From Dactylis glomerata (taxonomy: Eukaryota > Streptophyta > Magnoliopsida > Poales > Poaceae), in assembly GCA_007115705.1 (NCBI GenBank), contig QXEO01000143.1, forward strand, positions 1,951,874 to 2,015,873: a stretch of 64,000 nt of DNA. Direction: 5' to 3'. Shown one piece after another: positions 21,524 to 33,000 of the stretch. How positions within the stretch are numbered: position 1 is the stretch's first letter; the number at the start of each line of letters is the position of its first letter. Made by a program: the position numbers and the translations under genes. The notes under the pieces were generated by a model. The model was not told where the DNA came from. It ran no database searches and was given only the letters and a program-made list of their open reading frames with translations.

Positions 21524-23734
21524 GGCCGCCATTGTTGGCAGGAAAGATGCGTCTCACCTCCCTCTACCTCCTAGACAACATCTCCAGCTTCCCCTCTCCC
21601 TGGTTCGAGCACGCCGGCGACGACATCCCCGCAGACCACCGCCCGTTCCCGGCGCTACTGAGCCACCCCCGACGCAGCGCCTGCGGGAAGTGGCCGAGAA
21701 GACCTCCCGCCGCCACCCTGCGCCCTCGCCGCCGCTCCCCGTCGCCGCCGGTGAGCCTCCCGTCGCCGCCTCCTCCCAGTGCTCTCACTCGCTGTGTCGT
21801 CGGGCTGGGGAAGAAGACTTCCCCAGATACCGATTCGGTTAAGGAGCCCTGACCGGTGGGCCCCGCTGGTCAGGCCCCGTTTTTTTCCCACGCACGCCGG
21901 TGACCCTAGTTGGGCCGGCCCGAGTTCGTTCCCCTGGCCCGCATCAAATGTCAGTTAGCTTACTTTTTTTTAGGGAAAACCTTTATTTATTTCTTTAAGT
22001 ACTACAACTTCAAATTCAATTTCCTAGAGATTTAGGAATCCAAAAATAGCAAATACTATGTCGTTGGAAACCTTAGAACATGCTCTAGCCAATGGTGGTG
22101 TTTTCAACCCATTTAGACTTCTATTTTTAATTGGGTAAAAATAACAAACTTGCAGTTATGCAACCTTGCAAAATTCATAACAAATCAAATAAAATTCAAA
22201 AAAATATGAATCCAACTTTCAAAATTCACATTTAGTGTTATCTATCTGTTGGTAACATTAGTTTGCAAATTAAAACCTTTTAGTTGAAATGCTAAGTTTC
22301 TTATGTGGTTAAATAGGAAATCTTAACTTAGGGATATTAGGCAAATATTTTATAAATACAATTTTTTTACATCCATTAGTATAAACCACATTTTAGAATG
22401 CATCGCTGTAAGAATTGACCTTGGTCAAGTGAACTTGCAGGAGATATTTTCATAATCCAAAATAAATAAACCCTACTTAGATACAACAACTCAATAATCT
22501 CATCCATCGGAACTCAATTATCTTCGAAACCACTCTCCATAGACTTCCTAGATAGTTTCCCTTACCCCAACTATCCTTATTTGAGTGAATATGTGTTGTT
22601 TGGGAATGGTGTGGTGATTGTATGCTTATTTACTTTCCTCCGATTAGACGATAACGAGAGTAAGGAGAATGGATCCCAAAGTCAACCAAGCAATGGTGAT
22701 GGAGACTACACAACCCGAGATGAAGATGAAGAAGCCTATGACATTGCCAAGCCAGGCAAGCCATCTTTTGATCATACCATTACCCAGTTTTATAATGCAT
22801 GTTTACTTGCTTTTAAATAAAGGTGCATGCTAAAATAATTGTTACCAAGTTGCAAATGAGTAGAGATGTCTTTCTTGACAAGTGCATCCAACCTTTTTGT
22901 GGATGACATCAAGGGCATCAAACTTAGCCTACCTTTGAGAAACCCTTTCCTTAGTGGATGCTAAGTAGAGCATCAAGCTAAGCCTATCCAATATACCTAC
23001 CTAGATCCTTGTGCCCTCATAAGGATCATGCTTGAGCTGAAGGCATTCATGGAAAATGACTAGGTGGGAACCCCAATGAAGATCATGAAGATTTTGAAAT
23101 GAAAACCTTGGAAAGGGGCAACCTTGCCCAAGGATGATTTTGCAATACAAACCTTGGAGATGGGCAACCTGACCCAAGGGTGACTTTGAAAACTATTTAC
23201 AAAATGGGGACATGAAGGTTTGACAAAAATGACAAATGTGTGGGGTACCATACTGGACCAACCATACAGTACGACCACATTACCCTGGTATGGTACGGGG
23301 CTTAGTGGAGTAGTTTATTTTGCCTTAGTGTAGACCCTACAAATGTAGTGGAAGTCCGACCAGGGACTCCTCTTCCAGGGCACCCAATGGCTGCGGCCTA
23401 GGTTCGCCTTGTCCTCCTCTTCAGGTGGTTGGGGTACAAGCCAAGGAGCCCTCATTGAAAATGGACTACTGGGTGTAGGACTCTACCTCGGTTAGTGGCA
23501 TTCCGGTGGGTCAAGCGGCTAGGAACTTTGCACACTCCGGACAGCTCCTTGGACCCCAGTGTTGGGGGGTACATCTCTAGGCGGTAGTGTTTATGCTAAG
23601 GCAGGCAGGTGAAACATTAATGGTCGGCTGCTTGTCGTGGCATATGTTGTTATGCGGGGAAGTTGCCCACACGATGAGTAGTCGGATGATGTGGGTAAAG
23701 TGTACAACCTCTGCAGAGTGTAAAACTATTTGAA

Positions 23735-23760
23735 TAGCCGCGTCCGCGGTCATGGACGAT
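23735..23760 (+). promoter_or_regulatory. conserved LTR motif centred on GTCCGCGGT
   Basis: The block AGCCGCGTCCGCGGTCATGG recurs, with Y substitutions, in the LTRs of element D (about 33155-33181 and 37505-37531), although the surrounding LTRs do not obviously align. Other copies in C are near 39401-39426 and 45858-45884. Role unknown. Confidence 0.5.
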
Positions 23761-24394
23761 TGGATTGGTTGTACTTGGCCGTTGTCAGGTTTTACTTTGA
23801 AAATGATTGAGAAAGGTGACTTGACAATGAATCTCGATAACCATGGAGGTGACTTGGTGAACAAAAGAATTGACATTTGGGGGATTCCATCTAGAGATTT
23901 ATAAAGAGCTAAACGTTTTATTACCATTTTAAATAAAAGATCTTTGAAAGGAACTTCTGCTTTATGCAAATGAACCTAGAGCTTAGACCACTATATGAAC
24001 TATGCATTCTCTATTCATTTATTTATAAGATGGTTTGCGAGTGCATGCAATGTACTCATGGCTCTGTCCCTGGCTATTAACTTGGCCAGACTTGAAGGAG
24101 AAAAATCAAGAAGGAAGGACTCGTTGACGACTTTGCGAATTAGGCTCGTTTCCTACTGTCTGCTTTGCCTGTGCGGTTGAAGCTTGACAATATGGACCCA
24201 AAGTGTTATTCCGCTGCATGTTGATGTATATTAAGGTTTGGTCTGTGCGACCACCTATGTAATCCCCTTTATTTACTATTAATGTCTATGACTGTGATAT
24301 CAACTATGTTATGTAAATCACAACAATGATTCTGGGATTGTGATGGATTACATAACGGGCACTTCGAATTTGTTATAAATTCGGGGGTGTTACA

Positions 24395-25155
24395 AGTTGG
24401 TATCAGAGCCTAGGCTGACTCTAGGAAACCCTAGTTAGCATGGTCGTTAGAAAATGATATCTCTGAGATCACAAGTTTGGTATCAGGACTATCATGACCT
24501 TAGGAGACCTTAGTTAGCATGGTCGTTAGCTAAGAAAGTGATATGTTGACAAAAACTTATTTCTACCAAAGAAATTTAATTGCTTTGGTACCCAAAGCCC
24601 AACTTATACTCCCATCTTATTCACTTCAAATATCTTACACTCTCAACTTATACTCTCAAGAGATCTTGACAAAGAATTTATTTACCTCTTTAATTACAAA
24701 GCCTTTTCAAAGCTTTGTTTTACTCTATTCCTCATCTACTTCAAATATATACTATGGACGATATACCGACCTAAGACCGAAGGACTTTTGGATGAAAAGA
24801 TTAGGGACTCAATATTTTTCACGGCTTCAACCTTGGATGTCAACTACGACCGCTACCATCGAAAGAGAGTCTCTTCATCTGATCCAGAAACCTTCCAACA
24901 AGAGTCAACCCTGTGAGACAAAGACTTCAAGAGCAAAGAGAGAAGTGATCAGAAATGATAAAGATCTAGCAACCCTGGCCCATAGGACTTATAGGAAATG
25001 CTCAGTTGTTGTGATTGAGCTACCCTTACCTCACGATTGCTAAGTGTGCTTAGTACCTTGATTGTTTTAAATGATTGGTTTATTTTTTAAGATGTGTTGC
25101 TCCTATGCCCTTCGGCAATATGTAGTATCCACCCCAACAACTGGTTTGCTCAAAA
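24395..25155 (+). other. leader of element C internal 1
   Basis: Contains the PBS and a 166-codon open stretch (24543-25043) with no recognisable domain. The copy in internal 2 is frameshifted (one T fewer near 40482), so I do not call it a gene. Confidence 0.5.
24398..24410 (+). other. primer binding site (initiator tRNA-Met), element C internal 1
   Basis: TGGTATCAGAGCC three bases after LTR1. Confidence 0.9.
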
Positions 25156-26004
25156 ATGTTTTGGTCTTTCGGGCCCAAGCTAAACTCTAAACCATACCAA
25201 TCCCATGTTAGAAACCTTTTGAAAGATGTTCCCTCTCATCTACTGCAGGACTTGACCCCTCTGATGCACCCCATGCTCTCAAATCCACCATTTCAGTTAT
25301 GTACGAACAAAGGTAAGGCCAACTCGGAGTTCGAGTTTCACCTCAATAGAATTGCTCGAGAATACCAAAGGAGGTCCCACTTGAACCTAATTCCGAAGAA
25401 GAAGCAAGGAGATTTTTGCACTCAACCCTTATGTTATGATTGTGGAGAAGCACTCCACGCTAAACGTCCCTGTCCCAATAAAAGTATTCCCAACCTAGAT
25501 CACTTCAGTATGAAGGCTTGTAGCCGTTGTGGGGAAGAAGGTCATCAATCTAGCCACTGTACTAGCAACTGTCCCAATTGCGACATCAAGCATCCAACCG
25601 GGGAATGCCCTTCAAGCGACATCACATGCTTCTTATGTGAGAGTAGTACTCATGTTCCAGCCAACTGCTCCATGAATCACCTGGTGACAGCTATATCCAA
25701 GATCAAGAAAAAGCATTTTCAGCTAGCAGCTCAAGTTGTCAAGACTAGCAAAGAGCATGACAGTCATAGAAAACAACAGAAAGCTCGTAACAAAAAGAAG
25801 AAAGAAAGGAGGATAAGACGTCAAGTAAATAAGCCTCCAGCACCCTCTAACCTATGCTATAACCTAAACCTACGATCCGGAAGAACCTTGTCAAAGGATA
25901 CCTATCCCAAGCATGGCGACACGACCAACATCATCTGTTGGAAGTGTGGAATCCAAGGGCACTATTCTAACGAGTGCCCAACAAAGTTGAACGCTGCACC
26001 ATAA
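25156..26004 (+). CDS. zinc-knuckle protein of element C, copy 1 (premature C-terminal stop)
   Basis: 282 residues with CCHC knuckles at 93-106, 122-135, 139-151 (C-x2-C-x3-H-x4-C), 158-171 and 261-274. A very basic segment at about 205-223 lies between the fourth and fifth knuckles. There is no capsid, protease or polymerase domain. Such knuckles bind RNA or ssDNA, so a nucleocapsid-like or RNA-chaperone role in packaging is plausible but inferred. Compared with copy 2 (41046-41936), a GAA codon is replaced by TAA at 26002-26004, removing about 90 C-terminal residues. Conversely, copy 1 keeps the N-terminal part that copy 2 has lost. The same knuckle order occurs in the unrelated fragment at 323-1090, which argues for selection on the architecture. 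Confidence 0.7.
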   Translation: MFWSFGPKLNSKPYQSHVRNLLKDVPSHLLQDLTPLMHPMLSNPPFQLCTNKGKANSEFEFHLNRIAREYQRRSHLNLIPKKKQGDFCTQPLCYDCGEALHAKRPCPNKSIPNLDHFSMKACSRCGEEGHQSSHCTSNCPNCDIKHPTGECPSSDITCFLCESSTHVPANCSMNHLVTAISKIKKKHFQLAAQVVKTSKEHDSHRKQQKARNKKKKERRIRRQVNKPPAPSNLCYNLNLRSGRTLSKDTYPKHGDTTNIICWKCGIQGHYSNECPTKLNAAP

Positions 26005-26660
26005 CCTCCGGTCGCTCCAGATCCGGTCATAACCAAAGAAAGTGTCAAACCTAGTTGCTCTGAAGATCCTACAAATGTTCTTTCATCTTCAGGAGGCAAC
26101 CCTATGAACACCAACCTGGGCAGAGTTCGAAACTGCATCATTATTGAAGATAGTGTCAAAGGACTCTATAGCCTCAACTTCCGCAGGGGAAGGAAGCAGC
26201 CTTACCAACCACCGGGAAGTAACTTTGGCAACCTCAAGACACGAAGAGAAGAAAAAGATCACTCATCATGAATCAGTCACAGAATACCCCGAAGTTGCTC
26301 GTAGCCATAAAGTTAGTAAGAACAAGTTGAATCAAGTGTGAGGATTCAAGCCGAGAAGGAGCCTTAGTCACCTTAGTTTGGTACTAGTAGGCTTGTTTAT
26401 CTCTTTGTAAATCAAGAGCGAGACTGTAATCCGCAAGACCCTTTTTAAATAAAAGCCTATGGTTTAGATGCCAAATATTTTGTTTTTGAAAGTGTGATTG
26501 TTTGTTGACATTGCTATGTGATTGGTGAAGATGTGTTTCGGCCCATCCGGCCACATCACATTTAGGGTGTACCCAATCTTTCCATCTTGATATAAATTAA
26601 TACACACTCTATCTTTTATTTAGTAATCTCATTTCTCAATCCGTCTCAATCCTAACTTAT
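26005..26660 (+). other. 3' part of element C internal 1
   Basis: Holds the out-of-use continuation of the zinc-knuckle ORF (to about 26273) and then AT-rich DNA with AATAAA-like sites near 26447. No other gene seen. Confidence 0.5.
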
Positions 26661-26697
26661 GAATCTCGGGACGAGATTCTTTTTAAGGGGGGAAGAT
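26661..26697 (+). promoter_or_regulatory. hairpin plus polypurine tract before LTR2
   Basis: A perfect hairpin, GAATCTCG-GGA-CGAGATTC (26661-26679), is followed by the PPT AAGGGGGGAAGAT (26685-26697), then LTR2. The equivalent hairpin in element D (34412-34430) has one compensated base-pair change. Confidence 0.75.
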
Positions 26698-28225
26698 TGT
26701 AACAACCCAAATTTTTGAGAAATAGAAATAAATAGATTTATCAAAATACCAAATTTTGGAGACAACAAATTTTTTTATTTTGAATACAAGATTAATTTCT
26801 TGTCTTTTAAAGCTGGTGAATTTGAGCATTTGCTCCCATGCTTCAAATAAAAAGAGTATGAGAAAGGGTTGAAATCCAATCCTTTGAGCCTAATTTTTGA
26901 AAACCATTATTTGGGAAGATAGTAAAATCATATCTCAAGAAGGCTAGGTTTGTTATAAAACAGTAAAATAAAAAGAACCTATCTTCAAACGAATATGTTC
27001 TCAAGTGGATATTTCCAAAAATATTGGAATCAACATTTTGAAAACTTATTTTTCAAAATCTTTGAAAACCCCCGAATGATTTCTTGGCTAAGTTTTTAAG
27101 TCCAAAGGAAAACTTTGTTTATAAATGATTTATTTCATTAGAATTGTTTTCTACATATTTAATCTTTGCATGAATTCATGCTACACCTACTTAAGTATTG
27201 AAGTCAGCAAATCATAAACAATGGGAAGTCAAAACAGAAAGAAATGAGAAGAAACACAAAATCCTAAATTGGAAACAAACAACAAAATGATCTGCAGCAG
27301 ATTACTGACTACCCTACTTTGGACCGCGGGATTAAGCAATCCTTAACCCAACTGAAGGGGAGATCAGTTGGTTGAGTAAGAACAAACTACCCTCTTGCAT
27401 GACTGCAAAAGTTTGGACCAAAAATCAAACCCTAACCTCTTTCAAATTTCAGCCAAACTTTGAATTCTATATAGAAACCATTCCAAGATATTATTGTTTT
27501 TCAACCAAACCAGCACCTCTGGACAAAACAAAAACATTTCTAGAACCCTTATCCACTACTGGTGCAAACTCAATTCAAAAAAATTCAAAATTTGAAACTT
27601 TATTTCTTGCGAGCATTTGATCAAACAGTTGGCGGGCAAGAATCAAACAAGGTCAAACTCACTATTTTGTGCAGTGCATCCCTGCACCTCTGACGTGCTC
27701 ATGTCCTTCCCACAGTGCCCTGGACTCTCCTTTGTTGATCCCCTGTCTCCCCTACCCGGACCCCGACCATGAGACCCGGAAGAACGTCGCCCGACCACGT
27801 CCACCAGGCATCACTTGCCCCCTCTGCACCAGACCACCCCGCCGCCCGCAAGCGCGCCAGCAGCACGCCAGAGCACGCCGCAGCCCTCCGCCGAAAGCAC
27901 CGACCGCCTCGTCCCTTCTTTAGCCGACACCGGCCGTGCTCTGGCCGCCGATCCACTCACCTCATGCTCCCTCTCCCGCCTATAAAAGGCCGCCATCGTT
28001 GGCAGGAAAGATGCGTCTCACCTCCCTCTACCTCCTAGACAACATCTCCAGCTTCCCCTCTCCCTGGTTCGAGCACGCCGGCGATGACATCCCCGCAGAC
28101 CACCGCCCGTTCCCGGCGCTACTGAGCCACCCCCGACGCAGCGCCTGCGGGAAGTGGCCGAGAAGACCTCCCGCCGCCGCCCTGTGCCCTCGCCGCCGCT
28201 CCCCGTCGCCGCCGGTGAGCCTCCC

Positions 28226-29176
28226 TGTCGGGGGGATGACCCCCGGTAGGGTCAAGAGAGTAGAAAGACACAGGGTCTATGATTGACTTTGTGCCGGGTT
28301 ATCAAGGAAGGGCCTGGCCGGAATATGAGAGCATCGGCCAGGCCGGCATATAATGTGTATCCCGGCTGGTGTCTGGATATGCCGGCATAGCCGGAATACT
28401 GATATATGTGTGCCGGCATATACTTACATATGCCGGCCTAACTATTTGGTGTGTTGTGCAGGAGCAGGGGAGGCCGGATTACCCGACCCTCGTAGGTCGT
28501 TGGTCCGGCATATAAGTCCTGGGTATGGCCAACGGTCATATCCGGGATGCTTAAGTCAACCAAGGTGTCACATCCCTACAATCAAGGAAGAAAACATCCA
28601 AGCATGGTAGCAGAGTAAGATGGCAGGGTGCACAGTGGAGGTTACCTACCCTCACTGTGCACAAGTACGAGCTTACCGCACGGAGGTAAGGCCACAGTTC
28701 AAGAGGTACAGGGTACAGGGATATGGCGTCCCATCGAGAGCAATCAGGGGCGAAGTCAAGGGTCTCTGCCATCGCCACCAGCTCCTGTTTGGAGTGTAGC
28801 CCTTGTCTTGTGGTCTTGTATGACCGTTGTAACCCTGGCCACCACTATATAAGGTGGCATAGGGAGCCCTGGTAAAGGGTTGAACGTTGGCTGATAGTTG
28901 TTGGTTGGTCACTCTGTACTCTTACACTTACCAGTTCATCTTCCTTCTCTAGCAGAGAGCTTGGAAGCACCATTGTGGTGTACTACATCGATCCATATAT
29001 ACAATCAGTAGAGCAGGAGTAGGGGTGTTATCTCCTTACGAGAGCCCCGAACCTGGGTAGATCAGTGTCTCTTTCTGTCGTGCTTTTTAGCTCGTTCCCC
29101 TCTCCCGAATCCTCCAGCATCTAGTCGGCCCCCATTTAAGCCATCCTATGGCATATGTTGTTTCACCACGACGACA
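28226..29176 (+). mobile_element. element E: solo LTR in LTR2 of C
   Basis: 951 bp, TGTCGGGGGGATGACCCCC to CACGACGACA, with perfect CTCCC duplications (28221-28225, 29177-29181). A TATA box (TATATAAG, 28846-28853) points to plus orientation. A cluster of GCCGGC palindromes with ATAT spacers lies at 28335-28440, with a further copy near 28506. No PBS, PPT or internal domain. Family not recognised. Confidence 0.85.
28335..28440. repeat. GCCGGC palindrome cluster in element E
   Basis: Repeated GCCGGCATA units, one forming the 12-bp palindrome TATGCCGGCATA (28377-28388). They are upstream of the TATA box. Confidence 0.7.
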
Positions 29177-30097
29177 CTCCCCGTCGCCGCCTCCTCCCAG
29201 TGCTCTCGCTCGCTGTGTCGTCGGGCTGGGGAAGAAGACTTCCCCAGATACCGATTCGGTTAAGGAGCCCTGACCGGTGGGCCCCGCTGGTAAGGCCCCT
29301 TTTTTTCCCACGCACGCCGGTGACCCTAGCTGGGCCGGCCCGAGTTCGGTCCCATGGCCCGCATCAAATGTCAGTTAGCTTACTTTTTTTTTATTAGGGA
29401 AAACCTTTATTTATTTCTTTAAGTACTACAACTTCAAATTCAATTTCCTAGAGATTTAGGAATCCAAAAATAGCAAATACTATGTCGTTGGAAAGCTTAG
29501 AACATGCTCTAGCCAATGGTGGTGTTTTCAACCCATTTAGGCTTCTATTTTTAATTGGGTAAAAATAACAAACTTGCAGTTATGCAACCTTGCAAAATTC
29601 ATAACAAATCAAATAAAATTCAAAAAAATATGAATCCAACTTTCAAAATTCACATTTAGTGTTATCTATCTGTTGGTAACATTAGTTTGCAAATTAAAAC
29701 CTTTTAGTTGAAATGCTAAGTTTCTTATGTGGTTAAATAGGAAATCTTAACTTAGGGATATTAGGCAAATATTTTATAAATAGAATTTTTCTACATCCAT
29801 TAGTATAAACCACATTTTAGAATGCATCGCTGTAAGAATTGACCTTGGTCAAGTGAACTTGCAGGAGATATTTTCATAATCCAAAATAAATAAACCCTAC
29901 TTAGATACAACAACTCAATAATCTCATCCATCGGAACTCAATTATCTTCGAAACCACTCTCCATAGACTTCCTAGATAGTTTCCCTTACCCCAACTATCC
30001 TTATTTGAGTGAATATGTGTTGTTTGGGAATGGTGTGGTGATTGTATGCTTATTTACTTTCCTCCGATTAGACGATAACGAGAGTAAGGAGAATGGA

Positions 30098-33000
30098 TGT
30101 AACGACCCGGAAAAATCCCTAATATTAGAATTGATTGTTATTTTTCTTTTTCACGTCATCGTGACTTATGCATCATCATACATCAACAACCTTTGCATGT
30201 TTTTGTCAAACCAAAAATTGTTTGGATTAAACTCTATTTCAATATATGCTCGTATACTTTTATTTTAATCCCTTCCCTTCTTCTCTTATTTAAATTAAAA
30301 CTAAAACCATAATTTTTGTGAACTTTTGAAATTGTTACAAAACAAATTAAGCTTTTGGAAAAATATCTCTTCATGCTCTTTCTTATCCATCTTTGCTCGT
30401 TTTCTTTTCTCTCTAAAATTCTTCTTCAACTTTCAGTCAATTTCTCTTTATTTTTGGCCCACTTGGACCCAGCCGCAGTCCACTTACCTTTCCAGAGCGA
30501 ACACGCTCTCGTTCCCAACCCCTTCTTGTCGTGTTTCCGAAAGGATCACGCAGGAGGCGTGCTCCATGGCCACGCTGTGCGCTCCCCACCTGCTCCTCCC
30601 TATAATCCCCTCCCCAAGCCAGACCAGATCGATCTCAGCAAACCCTAGTTTCTTCCCAAGGCGCCGCCGCCACTCTCCTCCCGGTCCCTTCTTTATTCTC
30701 TGTAAGTTCCCGAGCAAGAAAAACAGCCCCGAAAACCACCGTCACCATGGCCGCCGACGCGTCGCCGTTAGAGTGAACCCGCCACCAACCCGACGCATCC
30801 TGGAGCTCTATATCGTCGACTGCATCGTCTGTGTTCAAGGAATTGAGCCGGGATCGACTACAACCATGACCAAGTCTACTTCTTCCTCTCCGGTCACCGG
30901 CGAAATCTGGCTGCTCCGGTCCTTCCCCGTCCTCTTCGAGCACGCACACGAACTCCCGGTGAGCTCGCCGACCTTTCCCTCCTTTTCTCCATCGAGTTCC
31001 GGCTGTGTATTCGTTGTGCCCAACCTGACCTGTACGTGATCTCCATTGTTTCGAGCTCGAGCTCGGTGTGTGGGATCCCTCGCGGCTGCGTGCTTCCTCT
31101 CCACGGTGACCATCCGCATCGTCGTGTGATGCCCCTGCGCCTCAAGCAAACGGTGTCCCTCGCCCTGCAACCATCGTCATCGACTCGTCGTCGTTCGTGC
31201 TTCGCCACGCATCTATTTTCCCGTCAGGTTTCGAGCCCAGCCACCTCATCCTCAATGCCTTTCGGTGGATCTTCTTAGCACCATCATATAGCTGGATGTT
31301 TCAGCTTTCCAACGCTCTAACTCGCGCTCAAATCCGTGCCATGTGCGTCTCGATATCCTCCTCTGAAGTCTGGGTCGCGTTGCTGATTCTGAACCTCGTC
31401 GCCGTCCCCGTTCCCTGCATTAGCAGTTCAGCATCCAAGATGCCCACTTCTTCCGTTTAATAAATCACGAATCTACATCTAATCGTAACTGAACAGGTAG
31501 CCCAGTGGTTTGGTTCCTTTGCTGCAGCCCTGCAGATCATGAGTTCAATCCCTGGTCTCTGGGATTAATCCCAATCTTTTTGCTGTTCAGATCCGACGCT
31601 AGCTGGGCCGCCTATCAGAACTTCTCTGCCAGCCGCCGGCGCGCAAAAGTTTCTATCTGTCGCCTCATCATCTCAGGTCCGGCCCATCCCAGTTTGTTTT
31701 TTTTTCAGTTTTCGTTTTCAGAAAAATTCCTGCAAATGTGTTATTCTTCCTAAATTCATATCTTTCAATCCGTAACTCGGAATGAAAAGTATTTTATATG
31801 AAACTTTATCAGAAAAATGTGACTAATCTGAATTTGTCATCCATATACTTGGTTGCATCTTGCATCATGTAGTGACGTGATAGTTTGCATCTCACATAAT
31901 AAGTAACATATGGAGTATATGGGAAATACTTATAATGTTTTCCCGGCTTCATTTAATTTTGTGTAGCTCACTCATGCTTTGTCTTTGCCATGTTAATCAA
32001 CACTTAATTTGCCGAGTAGTAAAATAACTTGAACCATATATGTGTGTCGGGATTTCGATTCCGCTTAATTTGGATAAGTTGCTTTGCATCATAATTGCCA
32101 TGCCATGCATAAATGCTTCACATGATCATGCTGATTCTTTTGCCATAGTAGTAAGTGTTGCATCCGTTGTTTGTTGTAGCGATTTGCTTCTTCTCGGATA
32201 GACCGATTCGTGGTGATGTGAGCAACGACAAGTTCTTCGGGTGTTCTTCGACCATCTTTTCAGGCGAGCCCTTTTCTCTCTACCCATTTAACATTTTTGC
32301 TCTCGCTAGCTCTATATTCTAGCCTTGTGTCGCGATGCTTTGTTTGAGTCACGTGTCCTATCTACCTGTTTATCCAAAGCAAAGCCATAGAACCTTCTAT
32401 AAATCCTATTAACCGTGTGCTTGTTGTTTGAGTTGGCCTTGCGAGTCGTAGGCATGTTCAGGTTGTTCAAGTGGTTTTATCTTGTCGGGTTGGGAAAGTT
32501 ATCACATGCTCTACTTTATGGATATGTGTTGTTGGAGATATTCATGGCTTACTTTATTGTTAATAATTAAAATTGAATTAAGCAGAGGCATCGGTGAGTC
32601 ATTTTGCCAATTTTACGACGGCTCACTTGTGTCCCCTAGGACCCCGAGATCGCATGAACTGTTCTGAGACTGAGCGCTCTAACCATACGTGGGTACGCTT
32701 CTGGGCCTCCCCTTGACACTGCCGGAATCTACATACTTGTCCAGTGGCCACAACTAGTTCGAGGTTTTCCATTTGTTTCTTGTCGAGCGTGCAGCTTGTA
32801 TCTTATGGTCCGATTTACTTTGGGGGAAGCCCAAGAGTGCCTTGTAACCCCTTTGTTTCTGCACGCTCGTGTAGGTGCGGGACGACTGCAGGTGGGCACC
32901 CTCCCCAGAGCGAGGTTCCAGCCCATTATGCAGCGCCGGCGCAAACAGCTAAGTCCGTTCGGAGATTCGGCCGGACTCTCGATACGGGTTAAACTTAGTT

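Larger units (their letters stand above)
20234..24394 (+). mobile_element. LTR1 of element C
   Basis: 4161 bp, TGTAACAACCC to GGTGTTACA, uninterrupted. A GC-rich island (about 21150-21900) contains a TATA box, and the shared GTCCGCGGT motif lies at 23735-23760. A 79-codon ORF (22581-22820, acidic middle) recurs in LTR3 with a few substitutions; I cannot say whether it is translated. Confidence 0.9.

Noticed and set aside
24398..24410. tRNA-like sequences at LTR borders (also 15288, 33988, 40065, 49765)
   Set aside because: These are primer binding sites complementary to tRNA 3' ends, not tRNA genes.
28335..28440. Possible CRISPR-like repeat array
   Set aside because: Spacing is irregular, units are short palindromes, and the context is a plant LTR.
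30326..31039. 237-codon ORF repeated exactly at 34677-35390
   Set aside because: The repetition only reflects the two nearly identical D LTRs. It crosses the TATA region and leader and shows no domain.
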